Shown here piece after piece: positions 34,421 to 45,521 of a DNA stretch of 64,000 nt. Position numbers and translations under genes: made by a program. A model generated the notes under the pieces. That model made no database searches and was not told where the DNA came from. It saw nothing but the letters and a program-made list of their open reading frames with translations. Source of the stretch: Arthrobotrys musiformis (taxonomy: Eukaryota > Ascomycota > Orbiliomycetes > Orbiliales > Orbiliaceae); assembly GCA_036971715.1 (NCBI GenBank), contig JAVHJL010000008.1:682001-746000 (forward strand), given 5' to 3'. Positions within the stretch are counted from its first letter, which is position 1; each line of letters opens with the position of its first letter.

Positions 34421-36454
34421 TGGGGTAAGTCTCATCCTCCTTCTCATCATCTCGATCGTTGCTGGTGGCTGTTAGGAAGCTCTCTAGCTCGTCGATGGAG
34501 GTGAAATCGATGGAAACGACGATGCTAACAGCTCGATAGTAAGGAAAAGACTCATATCAACGTCGTCGTCATTGGACACGTCGACAGGTAAGCTCCCTTC
34601 TTCTTCTCCCTCCTCTCTCCCATCTCCTCCCCTCCCTTCTCTCTCTTCTCTCTGATGAGAGGCAGGGAGGTAGGGAGATGGACATGATGATAGATAGATA
34701 GATGAATACTAACGGGTGAAACAGTGGCAAGTCCACCACTACCGGTCACTTGATCTACAAGTGCGGTGGTATCGACAAGCGTACCATTGAAAAGTTCGAG
34801 AAGGAAGCCGCCGAATTGGGCAAGGGTTCCTTCAAGTATGCCTGGGTTTTGGACAAGCTCAAGGCTGAGCGTGAACGTGGTATCACTATCGATATCGCCC
34901 TCTGGAAGTTCGAGACCCCCAAGTTCTACGTCACCGTCATTGGTAGGTTCCCCCTCACCCCCCATATTCATATCTACATCATATCCTCTGTGTGTGTGTG
35001 TGTGGTGTTATTGTTGTTTATATCTCGATGACCCCTCCGTGAAAATTTTATGGTGGGGTTGTTGTTGTGCGGGGTTAAATTTTTTTTAGCCCCCAAAACA
35101 ACACATCCAGATAAGATAAGACAACAGACAGACATATCAGACATGATATGATGTAATATAAAAATGACCAAGATGAAGAATAAATGGCTAACGGACGTGG
35201 ATAGACGCTCCCGGACATCGTGACTTCATCAAGAACATGATCACTGGTACCTCCCAGGCCGATTGTGCCATTCTCATCATTGCCTCCGGTACTGGTGAAT
35301 TCGAAGCCGGTATCTCCAAGGACGGCCAGACCCGTGAACACGCTCTCTTGGCCTTCACCCTCGGTGTCAAGCAGCTCATCATTGCCATGAACAAGATGGA
35401 CACCACCTCTCCACCGTGGTCCCAGGCCCGTTACGAGGAAATCAAGAAGGAAGCTTCTTCCTTCATCAAGAAGGGTATGTTTTGCCTTTTTTACAATACA
35501 TATATATATATCGAAACACGCGCTAATTGGTTCTTCTACAGTCGGATTCAACCCCAAGAGCGTCCCATTCGTTCCAATCTCCGGCTTCAACGGTGACAAC
35601 ATGATTGACTCCTCCACCAACTGCCCATGGTACAAGGGTTGGGACAAGGAGACCAAGGCCGGCAAGACCACCGGTAAGACCCTCTTGGAGGCCATCGACG
35701 CCATCGAGCCCCCAGTTCGTCCATCCGACAAGCCTCTCCGTCTCCCACTCCAGGACGTCTACAAGATCGGTGGTATCGGAACTGTTCCAGTCGGTCGTGT
35801 CGAGACCGGTGTCATCAAGGCTGGTATGGTCGTCACCTTCGCTCCATCCAACGTCACCACTGAAGTCAAGTCCGTCGAAATGCACCACGAACAGCTCGTT
35901 GAGGGTGTTCCCGGAGACAACGTTGGTTTCAACGTAAAGAACGTCTCTGTCAAGGATATCCGTCGTGGAAACGTCTGCGGTGACTCCAAGAACGACCCAC
36001 CAAAGGGTGCCGCCTCCTTCAACGCCCAGGTCATCGTCCTCAACCACCCCGGTCAGGTCGGTGCCGGTTACGCTCCAGTCTTGGATTGCCACACTGCCCA
36101 CATTGCCTGCAAGTTCGCCGAGCTTCTCCAGAAGATCGATCGTCGTACCGGTAAGGCCACCGAAGAGAACCCCAAGTTCATCAAGTCCGGTGATGCCGCT
36201 ATCGTCAAGATGATTCCTTCCAAGCCAATGTGCGTTGAGTCTTTCACTGAGTACCCACCACTCGGTCGTTTCGCCGTCCGTGACATGCGTCAAACCGTCG
36301 CCGTCGGTGTCATCAAGGCCGTCGACAAGGTAAGCTCCCCCCTCCCTCTTCTATCTTTCTCTTGTCATCAACATACTAATATGTGTACTCTCTACAGGAC
36401 GACAAGGCTGGTGGCAAGGTCACCAAGTCCGCTGCCAAGGCCTCCAAGAAATAG
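34420..36454 (+). CDS. tef1: Translation elongation factor 1-alpha (eEF1A)
   Basis: Six exons: 34420-34424, 34540-34587, 34725-34942, 35205-35474, 35542-36329 and 36398-36454; total 461 residues, normal for fungal eEF1A. The protein carries aminoacyl-tRNA to the ribosomal A site with GTP. G1 is GHVDSGKST, split by intron 2 between the first two bases of the serine codon; G3 is DAPGHRDF; G4 is NKMD. The C-terminus ends in a lysine-rich tail (KSAAKASKK). Exon 1 is only five bases (ATGGG), with the second codon split by intron 1. Introns 1-3 are long for this window (115, 137 and 262 nt) and intron 3 contains a TG microsatellite near 34988-35003. Codons ending in C dominate, as expected for a very highly expressed gene. 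Identity is certain. Confidence 0.98.
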
Positions 36455-37132
36455 ATTGCCTTACCAGAGTCAAAATAAAGTTTTTGATTTTGTGTCGGGT
36501 TTTTTATTTTTTGCCAGCTTCTTCTTTTCCTTGAACATTTTTTCATGTTTATAAGCTCATGGGTTATCACTAACTAACCACCACGAACGATAACTGTCGT
36601 CTACCAACTTTTTTTTTGATCCAGGACGGCTTTTTTCCTTTGTTATATTCTAATAAAAAGTTTCTACGTTCCATGGGTTTCTTTTCTTTGTTCACGAATA
36701 GACCTCGACGGCTACCATCCTCCTCCCTCCTTTTACTATATTCTGTATAGCTAAAAGAAATGAAATACCCCAGACTTAAACATGAACCACGCTCCTCGTA
36801 GACCCGTAATGATGAATGTGCCGTAGATCTTATAGACTGTGGAGTTGCATGTGGAGTCTTACGTAAATTTGCCAGACGTGGATGAGATCGTGCCAGCGTA
36901 TCCACTTTTGCTGAGAGAGAGAAGAGCACGTGACTTTCAACGTCATGTTGGCGGCGTGCTGTGTTGGTGGCCTTTTTGTATAACAAACGTTTACTTTACT
37001 TTATAATTCCTACAACCTTCAACAAAGCTTGAGCTCTCGACTACAACCTTTTTTTTTTTTTTGTTTTGTTAAAAAGAACAAAAATACTTCGACGAATACG
37101 ATGGATGATTAAGGGATCGTCTAAATCGGAAA
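36455..37132. other. Intergenic between EF-1alpha and Sec39 genes
   Basis: Holds the EF-1alpha 3' end and, closer to 37132, a CT-rich leader and a T-run (37050-37065) upstream of the Sec39 start. No other gene is seen. Confidence 0.6.
36474..36479 (+). promoter_or_regulatory. Polyadenylation signal of EF-1alpha
   Basis: AATAAA lies 20 bases after the EF-1alpha stop codon and is followed by T-rich sequence, as expected for a 3' end signal. Confidence 0.55.
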
Positions 37133-39573
37133 TTGAAAATGGAAGATACTACGGAACCGATCGAAGAGAGGCTGACGCGGTCGCGGGCGATACTGCTGTC
37201 GTTGTATTTTGCGTCGCGGGGGGAAGTTGAGTCCCTTAGGGGGGTATTTTGCGGGTATGGTGAATTTTTGAGGGAGGTTGGAGGGGAGGTTTTGGTTGGG
37301 TATTTACCTGAGAGTTTACCCGTTTCCTCGTACGCTGGGTTGATGAGGGAGTGGTTTGGGGGGGATGTTAGGGGGGGGAAAGTTGATGGAGCTTATGTGG
37401 CTGATATCGATGAGGAGTCTGCGGGGAGGACGTTGGAGGGGATTGGGTTTCCTAGAGGGATTGGGAGGGGGGTTTTGGAGGTTGTTAGGGAGAGGGTTTG
37501 GGTTATTGATGGTGCTACTGGGGATTTGGGGGTTATGAGGGAGTTGGTTGGGGAGTTTGGGGATGATGGGGGGGTTAGAGAGTGGGATGAGGGGGTGTTT
37601 GGGGTTTTTGAGGGGGTGGTTTTGAGGGGGGGTGAGGTTGGGATTAAGGCGTTTGAGGGGATGGAGGGGAGGGAGGGGGTGAGGTTGATACTTGGGGGGG
37701 TTTTGGGGGATGTGAATGGTGGGATGGGGGGGTTAGGGGGGTATATTGGGTATAAAGGGTGTGAGGAGGCGGGGTGGGGGTGGGTGTGTGAGTGGATGGA
37801 GGGGTTGGGATGGGAGGATCTGTGGAGGGTTGTGATGGAGTGGGAGACTCCGCGGGGGGAGTGGGGTCGGGTGGTTATGAGGAGGTGTTATTCTTCTTCT
37901 TCGTCGGCTGAAGTCGCGAGGATGGGGGATATGCTCCGCAAACTCGTTGGGGTTATGAAGATCGATGTCAACGCCGTTACGGATGAAGAGGTGGAACGCT
38001 TCGTGGAGAGGTCGGCGGGTTCGCCGCGTTATTTGGAGGAATTGACGACGCCTTCGCCCGTTACGATAAAGTTGCTGCAGGGGTTTATTGTTTCTGTGGA
38101 GAAGTTTGCGGGGTTTCCCTTGAAGACTTCGGTGAAGGAGGTTATGAGGATGAAGTTCTTTGGGTCGAGGGGCGATCAGATCGGATTACTCAAGCGGGCG
38201 TTGGCGGGCGGGAAGGGGAGGAGCGAGGGGTGGTATAGAGAAGTCCGCGGGGTTTGTGAGTATCTACGAGTCACGAGCGGGGTATTCGGACGACTTGCGG
38301 GGGAGGATGTGGAGGGGGAGGTATTGAAGGATATGTTGGCCGCTGGGAGTATGTCCCTTCCCTCTCCATCTATTAGTATATTTACGAAACTGGGTACTGA
38401 TGTTATTTTGAAGGATTCGCGGCGGTAACGACGACGTATGTGAAGGGGAAACTACTCCCTCGCGAGGTGGTGGAGAAAGCCGTACTCCACTCCGTCATCG
38501 ACTTCTACGATAACGCTACAAACGGGAATAAACTCCGCGGCGGGATGAAGAACGCCTTTAACTCGTACGTCCCCTTTTAATCCTACTTCTCCAACCATTC
38601 CTAACAATAATACAGACTCTCGATAATATACCCTACAATCTCAACCTCCCCACCCCTCAGACGCCTATCGCGCCTCATCGAAGCCACGCACGCATTATCA
38701 GAGTACTCACTAACACTCACCCCCGGCGTACCCCTAAAACCCGTCCAAATCCGCCTACACCCCCAACCCCTCGAAATCCTCTCCCGAGTCCTCCAATCGA
38801 ACCCAAAAGCATACCTCCAACTCCCCTCGCTCATAAAAATCGCCACCGATCTAGTGGACGGCGTCTCACAGCATGAAGATGAGATGGATGAAAGTGAGGT
38901 GGTGAGGATCAAACGCACCGTGGTGGGGATGTGTATCGAAGCCGCGCTGGCGGAAGATGACTTCGAGACTGCGGTGAGTTATGTGGTTAATAAACTCGTG
39001 CCGGGGTATACCCCCGTCGGGGGGGATACAGCGTGGCAAGCAGCTTTACAAACAGGACGGTACAGAAGCCCCAGTATGTTGGCGGAAAGTATGGAGGGGG
39101 TGGCCACGGCGAGGGGGATAGAGAGGTTGAATAAGCGAATGGAGGTACTTTCTCAGGCTATGATTATTTGTCCTGTCGAGGCTGTGATGGATGTGGTTAG
39201 GACGTGGAAAGGGTGTGAGGATGAACTGGAGAGATTGTTGGAGTTGGAGGTGCAGGAAGAGGAGAGACATGCGGGGTTGGGATGGGTGGGTGGGATTTCG
39301 AAGGCTACTGGTGGGGGGCTATTGAAAGCTCCTATGAGTTTACTTGGAGTTGCTAGTTCAGCAGGGGGGTTGGTGAAGGGATTGGGGGGGTCTGCGTTCC
39401 CGCTTAGAGGGAGTAGACAGGATGATGGGAGGAGTAGCGGGGAGTTCGAGAGGGGTGAGGACGGGGAGAGGGTTAGGAAGAGAGATGTAATCAGCGGGAT
39501 GGTTACCAGCGGGCTCGCTAGCGGGATCGGATGGATGCTTGGAGCGAAGGTCGAGGATATGAACGCCAAGTGA
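37133..39573 (+). CDS. SEC39: Sec39-domain protein (Dsl1 tethering complex, Golgi-to-ER retrograde transport)
   Basis: Three exons: 37133-38348, 38414-38564 and 38616-39573; introns of 65 and 51 nt (GTATGT...AAG, GTACGT...CAG). The joined protein has 774 residues (yeast Sec39 has 709). Sec39 is a rod-shaped helical subunit that, with Dsl1 and Tip20, tethers COPI vesicles at the ER. Family hallmarks seen are an N-terminal ILLSLYFASRGEVESLR, the YLPESLPVSSY motif, LLPREVVEKAVLHSVIDFYD after intron 1, GGMKNAFNS at intron 2, and YSLTLTPGVPLKPVQIRLHP in exon 3. Two start codons lie two codons apart (37133 and 37139). Exon 1 is extraordinarily G-rich, with glycine, valine and glutamate codons ending in G or T, while the first 240 bases of exon 3 are C- and A-rich. 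Assignment is by motif recognition and is fairly sure. Confidence 0.85.
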
Positions 39574-41375
39574 TTCTTTTTTTACATTTTTTGAGATGCG
39601 TTTGGGGCGTTTTATGGGTTTATGATGGGATGTTCTGTAGATAGCGGTACATAATATACAGTCCCTGGTTGGAGACTGCTATTCTCTACTTGGATATGTA
39701 TCTTAGATCCGTATGGTGATTATGATCATGGATTCTTCCTCGATGCGGACTTTATAGAGCCAGTTGTTGCATTTTGCGAGCAACTCATTCAGCAAGGCAT
39801 GATGAATTGGTATCTATTTATTTGGAAGTCTGGCCGAAAGGGCCTGGTATTATGAACTATTTGATTCTACCGTTTAAAGGACTGGTATATAACATCTAGC
39901 TTAGGCGTTAGTGCGGCATAAAATGTCTAACTCCGGGTATAAAATGCACGATTAGTAGATCGTACCGGTATGATTTGAATCCCGCGCTTGGCGGTATTCC
40001 GTTGGTTATCCCTCCTAGGGAAACGGCTAATCAGGCGGTCTTCACCGCGCAGATCGGCGATTAGTAGATATATATGGCTCCAGGCTGATGGTTGTAAATT
40101 CCAGCTGATCAGGCTTATATTTGAGGGTTACGCTCGAGGCCAAAGAGGGAGGCCGGAGGGAACCATTACGGGGAGGTACTTATATGCACTTTATATTTCC
40201 TTTTTGTTTTTGGGTCATTGATAGACGTGAACACCAACCAGCTAGGTTGTGAAATGGAAAAGTATTAATATGAACCGGTTGCATCTGTGGTAAACCGGAT
40301 CGTATGCCCCTCGAGAACTTACCAGCTTTGAATAAGGCGTATTGACAGTTCATAGAAGGCAGATGTTGCATTTTTTCCAGCAACTCAAGATCGTTTCTCT
40401 TCGGTATGGCTGTTGCTGGATATCGATATACGACGGACTGATGGCTATAAATTCTATGGCTTTGAGACTTTTTATTATAGTTTTGGGAATGGGTGGTTAT
40501 ATCGTATATTATATCCGAACACGCATCCTCCTTCAAAGCTTCTGACTATAGTCCGACATGCGTATATGTATTCGTAGTGAGGCCACTCTTGTATTTATTA
40601 TCCCTTCTATCCAAGCGCTGTTCTTGGAAATAGAGCTGGAGATAGCTAGATCCTGCCGCTGGAAGCATTTACTGTGGAGTGGCAGAGGTAAAACAAAATA
40701 GTAGATATTATTGGGGATAGATACCCCCACCGCCTCCCCGTCGACATGCATTTTACAACCCCGTGCAACGTGCTCGGCATTCGAAGATCATGTCCCAAAA
40801 ATCACCAAAAAATTGCAAAAGAAAAGAAGAACTTTGAGGTGTGTTTGGGACTCGAAATGGTACACCAAATGCATTCCCCGATCGCCACCATTCTGACGCG
40901 GTTTTAGATCGAATCGAATCCGGGTTGGCTATTGCTAACTCGGCCATCTCTCAGTTCTTGTAGAGGTACCGCTTTTTGATCAATATATACCCTTCTTTTG
41001 GGAAATGGGTACTATGCTGTTTCTATGGGTGATTAGAGCTGCCTATGGCTGTATACCGTTGATACGCCCTTCATCGGCCCACCGTCCTGCTCGAAGCGTG
41101 GGTATACGCCGTGCATGGTGTACGTTTCCACCTCGATTATTCCATTTATTTATATATCTCCGTATGTATCTGAATCTCGATGTTTGTATTTACATAAGAC
41201 ATTGCATCAAACCCGTGTAGAGAAGTAGAAGAAAAAAGTTGGTTATAAAATATCGATATATCCACAGTTGAAGCCCAAGCGAAACATCGCGATCCGTTCC
41301 CGCGATATAAAATTCCTATACCCCATCAACTCCACCATAAACTTCACCACCTCCAACAAACACCGCCTAAATGTC
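39574..41375. other. 1.8 kb intergenic region, possible decayed repeat
   Basis: AT-rich with many TA steps. Short imperfect similarities occur inside it (39761-39786 with 40360-40386; 40083-40101 with 40435-40454), mostly differing by transitions. No intact frame or element ends are seen. Confidence 0.4.
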
Positions 41376-42831
41376 ATGACAGGTCCACTCCCATCGCTGG
41401 GATCCCACCTCCTATCCCTCACCCCCCGCTCACCCCCTCCCACCCTCAAAACCTCCTTCGCACCAGTTGACACCGCCACCACCGGCATAAAATACGGGCG
41501 TATCACAAACATCCAATGCGAAATCCCCAGTTACGGGAGTACAGTACGTCCCCCCTCCCTCCCCCCTCCAAAATCCATTTACTAAACAGGAAAATATAGC
41601 TAGCATATCATATCATAACCTCCCACCTCCTCACAGAAGCCTCGCAAGTCGCCTACGTCGACACCACAGGCGCCTTCTCCGCGATCACCCTGCTCAAAGT
41701 GTTGGAATTCAGATTACAACGGGATGCAACACATGCAGACGTCAGACGTGAGGCGGTTGAGATGTTGGATCGGGTGCAGTACATGCGGACGTTTGATTTC
41801 GATGGCGTGGTGGAGACTGTAGCTGAGGTATTCGGTGTACCTATCGAAGGGGTGGATGGTGAAGAAGAAGAAGGGATATCTAAATCGAGCATAACCCCGG
41901 ATGGGGGGGTAGAACCCGCGGGATCATCCGCAGAGCTGGAGCCGGCGGATATAATCCCGGACTCAGAAGCTGACTCGGACGAAGAGATATTCTGGCCCAT
42001 CCCACCGCTGCCGAAACATGATCCCGGCCTTCCCCCCCGCAGGAAACGGAGAAACACTACTAAATCAAAGTCTAACACAAATACCACCCCGTCTCCTCGA
42101 GACCTTGATGAAAACAATCCGCCTGGTTCTATAATAGCAGGAAAAGAGGAGACACCCGTCCCGTCCAAGCCACACAAGGGAAGAAATTTTGGCGTAATAG
42201 TATTCGACAACATTTCACGTCCCCTTGAGAATCTCCTCGAAAAAGGCGAGGTGGAAGCGAACTCAACCCTCACTTTACTATCGCAAGGTCTAAGATCCCT
42301 AGCCCGCGATCAAGGAATCGCAATTCTAGTATTAACCCCCCTCCCCTTAAACATCACCACCAGTATCTAACTACAATAGCTCCTATCAACCCCTACGGTC
42401 TTACCACCAAACGCTAGAGAACAAAAGAAGGATATATACACCAAAACCTCCAGCGTTTTCGCCAGAATCCCGCCGACGGAGGGATTACCCCGAACGCTAG
42501 GATCCTGTCTCGATCACACTATCATGGTGTCTCGGTATCCCAAAACCGAAACAACCTCGCACAGACGACGGAGCGGTGGGCAAGACAAACTCATCATCGA
42601 GACTGTGGCTGAAAGACACGGAGGGGGTGTTGGCCAATGGGGCGGGTTCACGATCAAGGTATGTCCGAGCTGAGGGGTATATCCGTTTATGGTAACTAAC
42701 AACTACAGGGCGACATCGAGTTCGTAGATTTGTTCGACGAGGGAAGGAAGGATGAGAAAAATCTAGACCATTTACTCACGGAGAATGAAAGGAGGGGCAA
42801 AGGCGCGTTCGGCAGGTGGTCGAGAGACTAA
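41376..42831 (+). CDS. Rad51/RecA-like protein (Rad51 paralogue type) with degenerate Walker A
   Basis: Four exons: 41376-41543, 41600-42328, 42380-42658 and 42709-42831; every intron is 50-56 nt, in phase 0, and GT-AG, and intron 2 has a perfect CTAAC branch site. Joined length is 432 residues. The order matches fungal Rad51-like recombination proteins: an N-terminal segment ending GIKYGRITNIQCEIPSYGST, then LAYHIITSHLLTEASQVAYV and DTTGAFS (core strand), VQYMRTFDFDGVVE, a Walker B-like GVIVFDN (Asp259), and a C-terminal part with LGSCLDHTIMV and RHGGGVGQWGGFTIK. The Walker A position reads PSYGST, without the lysine of G-K-T/S, so ATP binding is probably lost or altered. An acidic, disordered insertion (about residues 140-245) separates the core strands. 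The exact paralogue (Rad55/57, Rdl/Rlp or a Shu-complex type) cannot be settled by eye. Confidence 0.75.
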
Positions 42832-42925
42832 AATAAATAACTATCTAGATCTAAAAGAACATTCGCACCATAACCAATAATAATAATGATAATAATAACA
42901 ATGCCAAAATCTAACAAACCCCCCC

Positions 42926-44461
42926 TCAAGCAAGGCAGGCGCATTGCGTGCACCAGACACCACACCTGTTAACATCCGGATCGAAAACCGCATCCTCCGG
43001 CACCTTCCAGTGCTCAAGCTGATCCCCAGCCTCCATCAGCCCCGCCGCCAGCTCACTCATAAACGGTACCAAAACCTTTTTCTCCGTGATAAGCCACCGG
43101 GCATCATCCCTCCTCAAACTCGGGACTAACATCAACTCCCGCATTGAAGCTAGATCGGTAGGATCAGTCGGTCTCTCTCCGAGGTCCGTCAATAAACCGG
43201 TGGAACCATCGCCAACCCGTGTCCCCTTCAAATCCATCTTTGTGCGGTTAGTCATCAGCCCGTCTCTTCGTAGGTAATGGAAGTTGATTTCCCTCAGAGA
43301 ACACGCCCCCCCGGTAAACGCGCGGGATTGTGGATCCGTACGCATGTGCTTCAGGAAAAGCGAATTCATGCAGCAATCGCCACCATCACCGGTGAATGAG
43401 TCGGCGTACGGGAATGGAATCGATAGCTCTCGAAGATTCCCCATTTTCGCCAGTATGCTGGAGTAATCCAACTAAACGTTCCAGTCAGCCATTTTAATTG
43501 TAAAATATGTGCCCTAAGGTGTACCTACGAGCCTACTGCCCAATCCTAAATCCAAATGCAGTGCTTCAGTACAAGGCCAAGCTTTCAGGACCTCAAAAGC
43601 CAGGTTCGGTACACTATTCCAATTCTTATCCTCGATCCACACCCTCCTCACAGAATCCGACTTCAACGAATCCATGTGTAAAGAATTGGTCATCACTGCA
43701 TTCTGACTATTATAATCCCTCCACTTGGCCACAATCTTAACATCCTCCAATCTATTAATTCCCTTGTCTCCACTCCCAACATTGAGTATATGCTCAATAA
43801 AGACCATGAAGCAATTAGCCATATTCCTCGGATCCTGCGCTTTAACCAGAATCTCCACCGCCGTCAACGGCAACACCCCTTGCAGATTGTGAACAGACAT
43901 CTCAGATCGAACCGGACGGTAAAGATCCTTCAGCCGCTTAACCAACAACATCTCATCCATCTGCGCGATCTCGACATCGATGCACACCCCAACCACCACA
44001 TCGGGGAATTTCACAAATACCTCTTTGAGAAGTAACGCCACCGCATCGATGGAGCAGTATTTGTGTTTTGAACTGTGGATTTTGACATTGGCACTGGCGG
44101 GGATGGAGCGGCGGGTTGAGAGGTATGCGAGGAGGTGGGGGAGTGATGTGGTCGTCCACGTGTCCTCCGTGACATCTATCGATACCGTGCTTTGAAATTA
44201 TTAGATTTGGGGTTTAAGTATGGTGTGGACAGGGACATACTCGATGATATGGAAGTACCCGCCCTCCTCATGCCTTCTTTTAAACCCGGAGGTGATGGCG
44301 TGAGGGATACTCAGCGGGAATTTATACCGCGAGGCTAGGACCCTGAAGGCGAGGAGGTAGGATGTACGCGAGGTCCTTGCGAAGTTCCAGATCGATTTAA
44401 CAGAGGTGTGGCGGAGGACCTCGAAGATGAGTTCCGGGTGGAGGGGGATGGTGTTCTCCAT
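42926..44461 (-). CDS. F-box-like leucine-rich protein
   Basis: Three exons on the minus strand: 44461-44241, 44189-43529 and 43471-42926; introns of 51 and 57 nt (GTATGT...AAG, GTAGGT...TAG). Joined length is 475 residues. The N-terminus reads like a diverged F-box (LHPELIFEVLRHTSVKSIWN, then RTSRTSYLLAFRVLASRYKF). The rest is leucine/valine-rich with irregular repeats such as LHLDLGLGSRL and MGNLRELSIPF, resembling the LRR-like part of fungal F-box proteins. The final segment has several cysteines (CGVWCTQCAC). The presumed role is substrate selection in an SCF ligase, but the F-box is weak and the target unknown. It is convergent with the Rad51-like gene, whose stop lies 94 bases away. It shares architecture, not obvious sequence identity, with the F-box gene at 460-1747. 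Confidence 0.68.
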
Positions 44462-45521
44462 TCTCCCTTTCTTTCTTACTCTGAAGTCTTTGTTTGAAAG
44501 GTGGGGGAGGGTGATAGAAAAGATTGGGATTAAGAGTACGCCTGAGGTACAGCTGATTACTTAATCTCCAGAATCTGATGAAGCTGGAATTTAATATTTT
44601 TATAAAGCTATATCCAATATCCCCGCCACCCGCTGGAAATGAAGTCTTGAACGGCCGATGGTGAACCCCAGAGCAATCCCAACAGCACGAATATATACCC
44701 AAACCCCCCTTCAATATCCACCCACAAAGCCACCCATAGACGTCGACGGGGTTTATCCCGCAAAAAAGGCCAACTCAATAGCCCACGATGCTCTCAAAAC
44801 AGGCAGATTCCCCGCCCGATTAGGAAATAAGCTAAACCTGGAACTTTAGTGTAACCTCCCGCCGTCGCCAACACACATTCCCTCCTTCCTCCTCCTCTCC
44901 GCTTTCATACCTCGAGAGCACCGGTAGACGGTACCTGGGTGGACGCACGTAGTTGCATGAGGAGCTCCGAACTCCTGTCGACGTTCCAATCGTCTAGCTG
45001 TTGCGAATGCGTGGACACGAATACACCAGTGTCGAATCGTAGACGGGTTTATAGCAGAGTTCGACGTGCATGTTATGAAGCTGGTTCTGGCGGTTAAGCC
45101 CGACGGTATCACTGAAGTCCTACGTCGAACCATCAAACTGGTTTATAGTCAAAAACAATCGGTTTAAATATCGGTATGAAAAACAGTTTATGCCTCAGTA
45201 ACGTTATACCCGCAGAACAAAAAAAGTACAATCTGTATGGAAATGTATAATGTAGGTCGATATGCCATCAAAATACCAGGTATTCGCAGAAAAAACAAAT
45301 GCAAATTCGACACTTCTACTCCATAAAAATGCAAAACCGCTAAACGCCAAGAAGAAAAGAAAAACGGTTCTAAAGGATTTATCGTGCGGACATGTGTACC
45401 CAACCAAAAACCTGTATGGATATATGCATATGCAAATACTCAAAACCCCCCAAAATCAAAAATCCAAAGGGAACTCATCTATCCGAAGAGTAAAAGAATT
45501 GTAAAAAAAAAGGAAGATGGT
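44462..45521. other. 1.06 kb intergenic region with one doubtful small ORF
   Basis: Upstream of the F-box-like gene and downstream of the transporter gene. Apart from the small open frame at 44658-44849 (listed separately) I see no gene; 45180-45520 is A-rich. Confidence 0.5.
44658..44849 (+). CDS. Doubtful small ORF, 63 residues
   Basis: Complete ATG-to-TAG frame. The translation is not low-complexity: it contains QYPPTKPPIDVDGVYPAKKA and then IAHDALKTGRFPARLG, which has the feel of a small basic soluble or mitochondrial protein, and its C-ending codon choice resembles the neighbouring genes. I do not recognise the family, see no splice partner and cannot exclude a chance frame. It would be transcribed divergently from the F-box-like gene, about 200 bases from its start. 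Confidence 0.3.
   Translation: MVNPRAIPTARIYTQTPLQYPPTKPPIDVDGVYPAKKANSIAHDALKTGRFPARLGNKLNLEL

Noticed and set aside
35523..36293. 256-residue open frame antisense to EF-1alpha
   Set aside because: It mirrors the strongly biased codons of exon 5; it has no domain of its own and a better gene lies on the other strand.
44846..45136. Arginine-rich frame resembling a transposase helix-turn-helix (minus strand)
   Set aside because: The resemblance to Tc1-type DNA-binding segments is only compositional; no DDE motif, no terminal repeats.
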